From: SZUA-76 sp945787585 | GTDB taxonomy: Bacteria > Pseudomonadota > Gammaproteobacteria > SZUA-140 | NCBI GenBank assembly: GCA_947258425.1 | Contig: CAMYIG010000023.1 | Location: 1 to 22,294, forward strand | Direction of reading: 5' to 3' | DNA length: 22,294 nucleotides | In this document: positions 1-7,084 of the stretch, in pieces | How the letters are laid out: each line of letters begins with the position of its first letter | Numbering within the stretch: position 1 is the first letter of the stretch | Made by a program: the position numbers and the translations under genes | Notes under the pieces: model-generated | The model's database searches: none | Told to the model about the DNA's origin: nothing | The model's input: the letters and a program-made list of their open reading frames with translations, nothing else

Positions 1-1419
1 GAGTGTTCTTGAAATAAATAAACGATTTGAATATAAGTAACCGTTTATATTCCTAAGCTCCAAGTCGGGCCGTACGTTTTCGACCATATGAAAATAAGCT
101 AAAGGCCCGGCAGTTGTGTCCGTGTCAGTAAAAACAACGCTATTGTTTTCAATTGAAGAAAACAATATATCCGCGTACTCTTTAGTCCAGTTATCATGAT
201 GTCTATAATTAGTTTGAGTATTTAATATTGTCACTAGTAATATTGAAAATATTGATATTGCTAACTTCGATGTCTTGGATATATTTTTGTACCAGCGTTT
301 TTCTAACATATTAATTCCAATACCTATCCAGATTGCCAGTATGCAATAACTCGGAATAAAGTAAACTTTAATTACGTCTTTTTTTAGTTCTGTGAAATCG
401 AAGTTGAGTTGTAAAATTAACAAAAAGCTTGCTGTAATAAAGGCAAGGATAAATGCAAGTGAAATGCGCTTTCCAATGAGCGTCCATTGAGTATATAGGC
501 CGATTATCGCGAATAGTGTTCCTAGTGGAAAAAATTGCATAGCAGCTTCTTTAGAAAAGAAGCCAGCAAATGCAAGTTTATCTGATAAGCCAGCAGTGAT
601 GCTGTTGTCGACACTGCTATACCCTTTTCTGGAAATGTAGAACCACAGGTCATCAATATTATTGATCGGCCCCATCACACTGTATCCCGGTGGAGGTGGG
701 GTGTATAAGTACATCCATAGATAAGGGGTGAGGCCTAGTGCTATAAAGGGAAAAATGTAGCCTGCGCGTACAGCAAACTCCCTAAGTAATGGCCATGCGA
801 TAATTAAATAGCATGAGGAGCTAAGAATCATTAGTGGCCAGTGGTTTGTGAGGCTTAAGCCATATAAAAAAGCAATTAAGGATGTTTTTATAGTTAGTCT
901 TCTGTTGAGTTCTCGGGAAGTAGTGTTGAGGGCAGAGTCATGTGTTATATCAAGCAGTAACAGTAGAATTAATAAAAAAAAGAAAGCATTCAGTGTGTAA
1001 ACCTCGGCAATGATTGATTGTGACCAGTAAACAGGTGACCATGCGAGAATCAATGCACTTGTATAAGCGGCAACCCTTGAACGTAGTAGTTGCAGAATGA
1101 CCAGCGCAATTAATACACATCCAAGTGCACCAAAGAAACCACTCATGGAATGTGCGCGTGAGGCGACAGAGCCAATGGGGATCTGTGTGAACAGATGGCC
1201 AATTAGCGTGTGAATTGGGTAGCCGGGTGGGTGCGCGATGCCGAGAAAATAACTCGACATGATAAAGAGACCGTCATCTTCAAGCATGACAGTCTTTGGC
1301 ATACTGATAAGGTAGCTGGCGAATATAACTGCAAAGAGAAGCCAAAGCCGCCATCTCTCTGTGGAAATAATTTGGGAGAGAGGCTGGTATTTGACATTTG
1401 GTTTAAAGGTTATTGTCAT
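1..1419 (-). CDS. DUF2723 / TMEM260-like GT-C glycosyltransferase, copy A (3' end outside window)
   Basis: The frame is open without a stop from ATG at 1419 to the left edge, 473 codons, and the C-terminus lies outside the window. An in-frame TAA two codons upstream makes this the earliest possible start. The protein is a polytopic inner-membrane protein. After a first hydrophobic segment (about residues 24-40) comes an acidic E47-D48-D49 motif, then HPPGYP, the hallmark of DUF2723 and typical of the acidic first loop of GT-C enzymes. Further membrane spans, an LTNHWP motif and YISRKGYS follow. The final visible third is polar (FTDTDTT, RPDLELRN) and probably periplasmic. The family is related to eukaryotic protein O-mannosyltransferase TMEM260 (CAZy GT117), so transfer of a lipid-linked sugar to a periplasmic acceptor is inferred. 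It lies 61 bases downstream of its paralogue and is probably cotranscribed with it. Donor and acceptor cannot be told from sequence. Confidence 0.85.
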   Translation of the reverse strand, partial: MTITFKPNVKYQPLSQIISTERWRLWLLFAVIFASYLISMPKTVMLEDDGLFIMSSYFLGIAHPPGYPIHTLIGHLFTQIPIGSVASRAHSMSGFFGALGCVLIALVILQLLRSRVAAYTSALILAWSPVYWSQSIIAEVYTLNAFFFLLILLLLLDITHDSALNTTSRELNRRLTIKTSLIAFLYGLSLTNHWPLMILSSSCYLIIAWPLLREFAVRAGYIFPFIALGLTPYLWMYLYTPPPPGYSVMGPINNIDDLWFYISRKGYSSVDNSITAGLSDKLAFAGFFSKEAAMQFFPLGTLFAIIGLYTQWTLIGKRISLAFILAFITASFLLILQLNFDFTELKKDVIKVYFIPSYCILAIWIGIGINMLEKRWYKNISKTSKLAISIFSILLVTILNTQTNYRHHDNWTKEYADILFSSIENNSVVFTDTDTTAGPLAYFHMVENVRPDLELRNINGYLYSNRLFISRTL

Positions 1420-3490
1420 TGCTTATGATTTATGTGTGCAAGTGGAATCGAAGTACTAGAGTGATTTTTATGTGTAAATATCATCGTAATGAACTGCTGA
1501 ATTGTAGGTATTCATTTTCTTTATCTTGAGATAAGTAGATATTTTCTAGTTCTTTCATGGCAATGTTTCTTATAGGCTGTGGCCAGATTTCCATCGAAGC
1601 ATGAAAGTTATCTTTTGCCTCGTCTATTTTGTTTTCCATAAGTTTCTGCTTGCCAAGAAGAGCGTAATATAGGCTTTTGTCTTGTTTATCAGAGGTAGCA
1701 AGTTGTGTCGCTGCCTGCGCGAGAATGTGATTGATTCCGCTGAATTCATTCGGTCTGTTGTAGCCAAGTAGTGTGTAAGCAAGAATAAGTTTTCCTTTGA
1801 GATTCTGGGTGGCTGATTCAATATATGATGTGGAAAACTCATGCTGAATTGCTTTGTTAAGGTGGAGATCAACAAATAATGGTATGCCGTTGTGGATAAT
1901 CTCACTATGGCGAATTCTTTCCCAGGTGCTTGATGGTGTTTTTTGATCTGCAAGATTACTTAGATACTCAATGGTGTGAATATTGTCAGCAGAAAATGCC
2001 CTTTGCCCTCTTTGTAGGTCAAATGATATTTTGTATCTAAGTCCGTTGTATATTTCCCCGTAGCCCAGGTCTGGCTCGGAAGTAAAAGAAATGCTCTGAG
2101 TCGTGCTACGCAGGTAGTTATGCATAGTGCTCTCTCTTGAAAAGCTAGTCAGTTTTTTGGGCGATGTGATTCTGTTGCTATACAGCTGCCCATTGCTATT
2201 CATGATGGTTATATCAGGCCTTTTTTTTTCTATATGGTGCAGGTATCCGATGACTCCAACTGTTGAATCCGTGTCTGTAAAAAGCACTGAATTTTTTTCT
2301 AGTGTAGAAAATAGTGTGTTGGCATATTTTGTACTCCAGTCATCATTGTGGCGAAAATTTTCGCGGGCCGAGGTAGTAATGATCAGTGTAATTGTAATAG
2401 CTGATACTAGATAAGATGCTTTTTGTTGTTTACTGAACACATTCGAAATCTTAGGTGTAAGACGACTGATAACATGTAGTATTCCTAACGCGCACCAGAT
2501 TGACATGATGGCGAAGGCAGGCATCAAGTACACCCTGAGAAAGGCTCTATGCAGTTCATCAAAATCGAAGTTCAGTAGGCCTATGAGTAGAACACTGGTT
2601 GAAAGGAAGCCTATGAACAGTGCGTATGAAATACGTTTTCCGATAATTTTCCATTGTGTGTAGAATCCGATTAGCGCGAATAGCGTCCCTAATGGAAGAA
2701 ACTGCATTGCAGTTTCTTTGAAGAAAAACCCAGAAAAAGCGATTTTATCAGCCAGTCCGGCAGATATGCTGCTATCGACACTGCTATACCCCTTGCGAGA
2801 GATGTAGAACCAAAGGTCGCTCAAGTTGTTGATTGGGCCCATAAAGGTATATTCAGGTGGGGGAGGGTTGTAGAGGTACATCCATAGGTAGGGTGTTAGA
2901 CCTGCTGCGAAAAAAATGATAATCGAAATGAAGCGAGTGGCTATCTCTTTAAGCAGAGGCCATGCAATGATTAAATAGCATGATGAACCGAGGATCATCA
3001 GTGGCCAGTGATTGGTTAGGCTCAGTCCGTAGAAAAAAGCAATTGTAGCGTGTTTTATCGAAAGTGTTTTTTTGAATTCTTTAACGTGGGTTGGGTGTTG
3101 GTTGTGATAGTCAACCGCATTAAGTAGCAGTAGTAGAATCAACAAAAAGAAAAATGCGTTGAGTGTGTATACTTCTGCGATGATGGATTGTGACCAGTAG
3201 ACGGGAGACCATGCTAGCACCAGTGCCGCAGTGTAGGCGGCAACACGCGATTTCAGTAGCTGCATGACGATTAATGTAATCAGTAGGCAGCCCAACGCGC
3301 CAAAAAATCCGCTCATAGCATGTACGCGTGAAGCGACAGAACCAATGGGGATCTGTGAGAACAGATGCCCAATCAGCGTGTGAATTGGGTAGCCAGGTGG
3401 ATGCGCGATGCCGAGGAAATAACTCGACATGATGAAGAGGCCATCATCTTCGAGCATTACAGTCTTTGGCATGCTGATGAGGTAGCTGGT
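1141..3490. repeat. Diverged tandem duplication: best-conserved blocks 1141-1320 and 3311-3490
   Basis: The two GT-C genes are a tandem paralogous pair. The blocks 1141-1320 and 3311-3490 align without gaps at an offset of 2170, and a hand count gives about 160 identical bases of 180. They encode the first membrane span, the acidic loop and the HPPGYP motif. The offset changes to 2167 by position 609, so single-codon indels have accumulated. The C-terminal halves are much less alike. This is a gene duplication, not a mobile element: no terminal inverted repeats or transposase are visible. Confidence 0.85.
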
Positions 3491-3595
3491 GAAGATGACT
3501 GCGAAAAGCGCCAGCAGGTGCCATTTCTCCTCAAACAAAACCTCGCTGATGGCACGGTATGGCTTTGTTATGCGTGGGCCTATTATTTTTTCCAT
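1481..3595 (-). CDS. DUF2723 / TMEM260-like GT-C glycosyltransferase, copy B (complete)
   Basis: This 704-residue membrane protein is the complete paralogue of the gene downstream. It has a hydrophobic segment near residues 26-42, an acidic motif E49-D50-D51 and H65-PPGYP, then many membrane spans with LTNHWP and YISRKGYSS. A large polar C-terminal region contains FTDTDST and ends in a helical, TPR-like stretch (ALLGKQKLMENKIDEAKDNF). The family is a GT-C fold glycosyltransferase using lipid-linked sugars; protein O-glycosylation is an inference from TMEM260. I chose the ATG at 3595 because its N-terminus then aligns with copy A and AACGAG lies just upstream; an ATG at 3667 would add 24 charged residues and a deeper overlap. 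The start overlaps the end of the GT2-GtrA gene by 13 bases, which suggests translational coupling and a shared pathway. Confidence 0.87.
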   Translation of the reverse strand: MEKIIGPRITKPYRAISEVLFEEKWHLLALFAVIFTSYLISMPKTVMLEDDGLFIMSSYFLGIAHPPGYPIHTLIGHLFSQIPIGSVASRVHAMSGFFGALGCLLITLIVMQLLKSRVAAYTAALVLAWSPVYWSQSIIAEVYTLNAFFFLLILLLLLNAVDYHNQHPTHVKEFKKTLSIKHATIAFFYGLSLTNHWPLMILGSSCYLIIAWPLLKEIATRFISIIIFFAAGLTPYLWMYLYNPPPPEYTFMGPINNLSDLWFYISRKGYSSVDSSISAGLADKIAFSGFFFKETAMQFLPLGTLFALIGFYTQWKIIGKRISYALFIGFLSTSVLLIGLLNFDFDELHRAFLRVYLMPAFAIMSIWCALGILHVISRLTPKISNVFSKQQKASYLVSAITITLIITTSARENFRHNDDWSTKYANTLFSTLEKNSVLFTDTDSTVGVIGYLHHIEKKRPDITIMNSNGQLYSNRITSPKKLTSFSRESTMHNYLRSTTQSISFTSEPDLGYGEIYNGLRYKISFDLQRGQRAFSADNIHTIEYLSNLADQKTPSSTWERIRHSEIIHNGIPLFVDLHLNKAIQHEFSTSYIESATQNLKGKLILAYTLLGYNRPNEFSGINHILAQAATQLATSDKQDKSLYYALLGKQKLMENKIDEAKDNFHASMEIWPQPIRNIAMKELENIYLSQDKENEYLQFSSSLR

Positions 3596-4665
3596 GTAAA
3601 ACTCGTTGTCATCGCGTAGTTCCATACCGCGCCGATTGCAGCGCCTGCAATCCCGGAAATTACCCATGGAACGTTATATTCGAAGAGTGATGAGGCGATT
3701 TCGACATTAATGACAGCGCCCAGACTACAGGCGATATAAAAGCTTAGTAAGCCAGTGACAAGCTTCTTACCGCGAAGGCGTTGATCTCGGAATGTGAGTA
3801 CGTTGTTGAGCAAAAAATTAGTTGTCATCGCTGTTACGGTAGCGGCTAGTTGCGACAGCCAAAATTCAGCTTGCTGAGTATTAAAAAAGAAATTAAGTAT
3901 CATCATATGTACTGCGACGCCAGTTAACCCAACGGCCGTGAACATAAAGAAACGCAGTGGAATCTGTCGCCCGGTCAGTTTGTCGATGATCAGTGAAAAA
4001 AATTCAAGTATTACCAAACTATCGAGCTTGCTTTCACCGTATGCACGAGCTCGCATGGTGTATGGCAGCTCAATCACTTTGATTGAATCGCTGGCGGTGA
4101 CCAGCATATCAAGTAAGATTTTGAACCCTTGTCCTGAAAGTTTTTCAAATGTTGGTTCGAGTGATGAACGTTTAAACATGAAAAACCCACTCATCGGATC
4201 GGTAACCGTTACATTCAATATTCGATGCGCGACAGAGGAAGCCGCTTTGCTAATCTTGACGCGCATGGGGGGTAAATCACCTGTGCTCCCTTCAGAAACA
4301 TAGCGACTGCCGTTGGCGAGGTCTGCTTTATCTTCTTTTAGAGCGTGTAACATCTCTTTAAGCAGGCGTTCGTCGTGTTGACCATCAGCATCCATGACTG
4401 CAACATAGGGCGATGAAGAGGCAAGGAATCCCTCAATGCAGGCGGAAGAAAGCCCTCGTCGGCCGAGCCGCTGAATGCAGCGAACATGAGGGTCTTTTTG
4501 TGCCATGCTGCGAGCGAGTGGTGATGTGCCATCAGGAGAGTTGTCATCCACGATGATAAGCTCCCATTCAATACCGGATAGCGCAGGCGACAGATTATTG
4601 AGCAGTTGCTCAATATTATCGTTTTCATTGTATGTTGGAACAACGATGGTCAGTTCAGTTGGCAA
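3583..4665 (-). CDS. GT2 polyprenyl-phosphate sugar synthase (DPM1-like) fused to a GtrA membrane domain
   Basis: This 360-residue protein has two parts. Residues 1 to about 225 form a family 2 glycosyltransferase of the dolichol-phosphate mannosyltransferase type, with TIVVPTYNE near the start, VDDNSPDGT (D40, D41, D45), and the metal-binding D92-A-D94 followed by Q96-H97-D98. Residues from about 230 to the end are hydrophobic with four likely membrane spans and match the GtrA family, thought to help move lipid-linked sugars across the inner membrane. The likely reaction is transfer of a sugar from a nucleotide sugar to undecaprenyl phosphate, feeding the two GT-C enzymes downstream. The start is a TTG at 4665: an in-frame TGA lies five codons upstream and no ATG precedes the TIVVPTYNE motif. 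A GGGAA element sits just upstream. The sugar is not predictable; mannose is only the family precedent. Confidence 0.88.
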   Translation of the reverse strand: MPTELTIVVPTYNENDNIEQLLNNLSPALSGIEWELIIVDDNSPDGTSPLARSMAQKDPHVRCIQRLGRRGLSSACIEGFLASSSPYVAVMDADGQHDERLLKEMLHALKEDKADLANGSRYVSEGSTGDLPPMRVKISKAASSVAHRILNVTVTDPMSGFFMFKRSSLEPTFEKLSGQGFKILLDMLVTASDSIKVIELPYTMRARAYGESKLDSLVILEFFSLIIDKLTGRQIPLRFFMFTAVGLTGVAVHMMILNFFFNTQQAEFWLSQLAATVTAMTTNFLLNNVLTFRDQRLRGKKLVTGLLSFYIACSLGAVINVEIASSLFEYNVPWVISGIAGAAIGAVWNYAMTTSFTWKK

Positions 4666-4845
4666 TGGTGATTCCCGTCAAATTTATTGTGTAATATCTA
4701 TCGTCAGATAATAAGTTTTTATTAGTTTCCAGTGGGTTGACATTTTATTGTCACTTTCTGTGCTGGGTGCTTGAATTAGTTTTTGGTATTTAGGGCGCGG
4801 GGTATTGTGCCGCCACCTGATTTTCTCTTGTATGGTGGATTAATG
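4666..4845. promoter_or_regulatory. Divergent intergenic region between glycosylation cassette and maf, with inverted repeat over a TTGACA
   Basis: This 180-base AT-rich spacer must hold the promoter for the leftward cassette and may hold one for maf. A perfect -35 hexamer TTGACA lies at 4737-4742 on the plus strand, but the best -10 at normal spacing (TGTGCT, 4759-4764) is poor. Overlapping it is the inverted repeat TGACA-N6-TGTCA (4738-4753), which could be an operator half-site pair. A second 5-6-5 repeat, TATCT-N6-AGATA, lies in 4690-4710. No convincing complete promoter is seen for the minus strand. GGTGGA at 4834-4839 is the ribosome binding site of maf. Confidence 0.4.
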
Positions 4846-5451
4846 ATGAGTAACGCTTTGATATATCTTGTTTCACAGTCGCCCCGTCGGCGTGAGTTGT
4901 TGTGGCAGATCGGTGTAGCGCATGAGGTGTTTGCTGCTACGATCGATGAAACGCCGCATAACGATGAAGCACCAGCGCACTATGTGGCACGGATGGCGCT
5001 GGAGAAGGCGCGTGATGGCCGTAAAACGCTGGCGGTTGTCGACAGGCCGCTGCTGGGGGCCGATACCGCGGTGGTGGTGGATGGTGAGATTCTCGGCAAA
5101 CCGTGCGATGAGGCCGACGCGCATCGCATGTTGCGCCGCCTGTCTGGACGCACACACCAGGTGATCAGTGGCGTGGCGCTGGTGGATGGCTCGCGGGAAG
5201 CGAGTCGGCTCTGTGTGAGCGAGGTGACCTTTTGCGATATCAGCGAAGCGGCGGTGCGTAGCTACTGGCAGAGTGGTGAACCGGTGGATAAGGCGGGTGG
5301 CTATGCGGTTCAGGGGCTCGGTGCACTGTTTATCGAGCGGCTTGAGGGGAGTTATTCCGGTGTAATGGGGCTGCCACTGTTTGAAACCGCGGCGTTGATG
5401 CGTGATTTTGGCGTGCCACTGTCTATTTTTGGTGCCTTTGAGGCTGGATAA
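4846..5451 (+). CDS. maf: Maf-like nucleoside triphosphate pyrophosphatase (YhdE type, dTTP/UTP)
   Basis: The product hydrolyses non-canonical or excess nucleoside triphosphates, in the YhdE subfamily mainly dTTP and UTP, to the monophosphate and pyrophosphate in the cytoplasm. The sequence shows the N-terminal SQSPRRRELL phosphate-binding motif, LLGADTAVVVDG with the catalytic Asp, LSGRTHQV, and DKAGGYAVQG followed by the C-terminal GSYSGVMGLP motif, all in family order. The length, about 201 residues, is usual. Two ATGs stand in tandem at 4843 and 4846; I chose 4846 because GGTGGA ends six bases before it and the protein then begins MSNALIYL like its homologues. An open extension back to 4783 has no family similarity. 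Maf next to rng and yhdP is the classical order (E. coli yhdE-rng-yhdP). Confidence 0.95.
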   Translation: MSNALIYLVSQSPRRRELLWQIGVAHEVFAATIDETPHNDEAPAHYVARMALEKARDGRKTLAVVDRPLLGADTAVVVDGEILGKPCDEADAHRMLRRLSGRTHQVISGVALVDGSREASRLCVSEVTFCDISEAAVRSYWQSGEPVDKAGGYAVQGLGALFIERLEGSYSGVMGLPLFETAALMRDFGVPLSIFGAFEAG

Positions 5452-5554
5452 GCGCTGTCAGCGCTTTCTGACCATGTTTATTACCCGTAAAAAAGGTAGA
5501 CTCTATCGGTTAAATTATAGATAGTCAGCCGATGCCTTGATGGAAAAATAACCA

Positions 5555-7039
5555 ATGAGTGATGAGATACTGGTGAATGTGACGCCGCAGGAGACGCGTG
5601 TGGCGGTGGTTGAAAATGGCCTGTTGCAAGAAGTTTATATCGAACGCACCTGTAAACGCGGGCTGGTGGGCAATATTTATCTGGGTAAAGTGAGCCGAGT
5701 GTTGCCCGGCATGCAGGCGGCTTTTATTGATATAGGGCTTGATCGCACTGCCTTTTTACATGTTTCCGATATCCAGCAGCCCGAGAATGGGGTGGGCGAG
5801 AGTGATCATGGTAATGGTGCGAAGCCGGAAGTGGCGATCGAATCACTGCTGCACGATGGTCAGAAAGTGATGGTACAGGTGATTAAGGACCCATTGGGGA
5901 GTAAGGGCGCGCGTTTGACGATGCAGATCAGTATACCGTCTCGTTATCTGGTCTTTATGCCAGCGGTGAACCATATCGGTATCTCGCAAAAGATCGAAGA
6001 TGAAACGGAGCGCCAGCGCCTGCGTTCAATCCTTGAGCGCGATGTGGGAGATGCTGGGGGTGGGTACATCGCCCGTACCGCAGCCGAGGGGGCGCAGGAG
6101 GCGGAGTTGCTGGAAGATATGGCCTTTCTGCGGAAGCTGTGGGCGACGGTGCAGCACCCCGAGCCATCAGCGAAGCCGCGAGACTCGATTGTGCTGTACG
6201 AAGACCTGCCACTGGTATTGCGGATATTGCGTGACTTTCCGGCCGCACAGATCGACAAAATCCGCATTGATTCACGTGAGGCCTATCAGCGTGCTCATGA
6301 CTTTGTGACACGACTGATTCCTGAGCTGATCCCCCGCATGGAACACTACCCCGGCGAGCGGCCGATATTTGACCTCTATTCAGTGGAAGATGAGATCCAG
6401 AAGGCGCTGGAGCGGACGGTGCAGCTCAAGTCGGGCGGGCACCTCTGTATCGATCAGACCGAGGCGATGACGACCGTTGACGTCAATACCGGCGCCTTTG
6501 TCGGCCATCGTAATCTCGAAGAGACCATCTTTAAAACGAACCTTGAAGCAGCGCAGGCGATCGCACGTCAACTGAAGTTGCGTAATCTCGGGGGTATTAT
6601 CATCATCGATTTTATCGATATGAATGAAGCGGAGCATAAAAAACAGGTGTTGCGAGCGCTTGAGAAAGGGCTGGCCAGTGATCGCGCCAAGAGTTTTATC
6701 TGTGATGTCTCACCCCTGGGGCTGGTGGAGATGACCCGCAAACGAACCCGTGAGAGCCTCGGGCACATTCTGTGTGAGCCGTGCTCGGTCTGCGGCGGTA
6801 CCGCCTCGGTGAAGACGCGCGAGACAGTCTGTTACGAAATCTTTCGCGAATTGATGCGAGAGGTGCGTCAGTTTGATGCCAATAAGTTTCTGGTGCTCGC
6901 CTCGCAGGAGGTGGTGGATGTGTTACTGGATGAAGAGTCGACCAGTGTCGCCGAACTGGAGGAGTTTATCGGCAAACCGATTCAGTTGCAGGTAGAGACA
7001 CTCTATACCCAGGAGCAGTTTGACGTGGTGTTGATGTAG
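5555..7039 (+). CDS. rng: Ribonuclease G
   Basis: This 494-residue endoribonuclease belongs to the RNase E/G family and would process the 16S rRNA 5' end and some mRNAs in the cytoplasm. The N-terminus MSDEILVNVTPQETRVA matches RNase G closely, followed by an S1-like domain (GNIYLGKVSRVLPGMQAAFIDIG). The two catalytic aspartates of the family are D309 (TTVDVN) and D352 (IIIIDFIDMN). The zinc-link region is CEPCSVCGG, close to the CxxC knuckle of the family. There is no long disordered C-terminal scaffold as in RNase E, and the length is typical of RNase G. It lies 103 bases after maf. In that gap, AGCGCTGTCAGCGCT follows the maf stop codon and could form a short hairpin without a convincing U-tract. 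A weak TGGA ribosome binding site precedes the ATG. Confidence 0.96.
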   Translation: MSDEILVNVTPQETRVAVVENGLLQEVYIERTCKRGLVGNIYLGKVSRVLPGMQAAFIDIGLDRTAFLHVSDIQQPENGVGESDHGNGAKPEVAIESLLHDGQKVMVQVIKDPLGSKGARLTMQISIPSRYLVFMPAVNHIGISQKIEDETERQRLRSILERDVGDAGGGYIARTAAEGAQEAELLEDMAFLRKLWATVQHPEPSAKPRDSIVLYEDLPLVLRILRDFPAAQIDKIRIDSREAYQRAHDFVTRLIPELIPRMEHYPGERPIFDLYSVEDEIQKALERTVQLKSGGHLCIDQTEAMTTVDVNTGAFVGHRNLEETIFKTNLEAAQAIARQLKLRNLGGIIIIDFIDMNEAEHKKQVLRALEKGLASDRAKSFICDVSPLGLVEMTRKRTRESLGHILCEPCSVCGGTASVKTRETVCYEIFRELMREVRQFDANKFLVLASQEVVDVLLDEESTSVAELEEFIGKPIQLQVETLYTQEQFDVVLM

Positions 7040-7084
7040 TTTGCCTGTGATGCACTGCATGGACTGTTTACGAGTAAGCGCGTC

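Noticed and set aside
3596..3667. Longer N-terminus for GT-C copy B starting at ATG 3667
   Set aside because: It adds 24 charged, cysteine-containing residues absent from copy A and lies deep inside the GT2-GtrA gene; the ATG at 3595 aligns the two paralogues.
1..3667. Tandem GT-C genes as remains of a composite mobile element
   Set aside because: No transposase, terminal inverted repeats or target-site duplications are visible; the similarity is confined to coding sequence and both frames are intact as far as seen.
4783..4842. Upstream extension of maf to 4783
   Set aside because: The 20 extra residues have no Maf similarity, and the GGTGGA ribosome binding site points to the ATG pair at 4843/4846.
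5450..5469. AGCGCTGTCAGCGCT after the maf stop codon as a terminator
   Set aside because: The stem is six pairs with a three-base loop and is followed only by TTTCTG, too weak a U-tract to call a terminator; rng probably depends in part on read-through.
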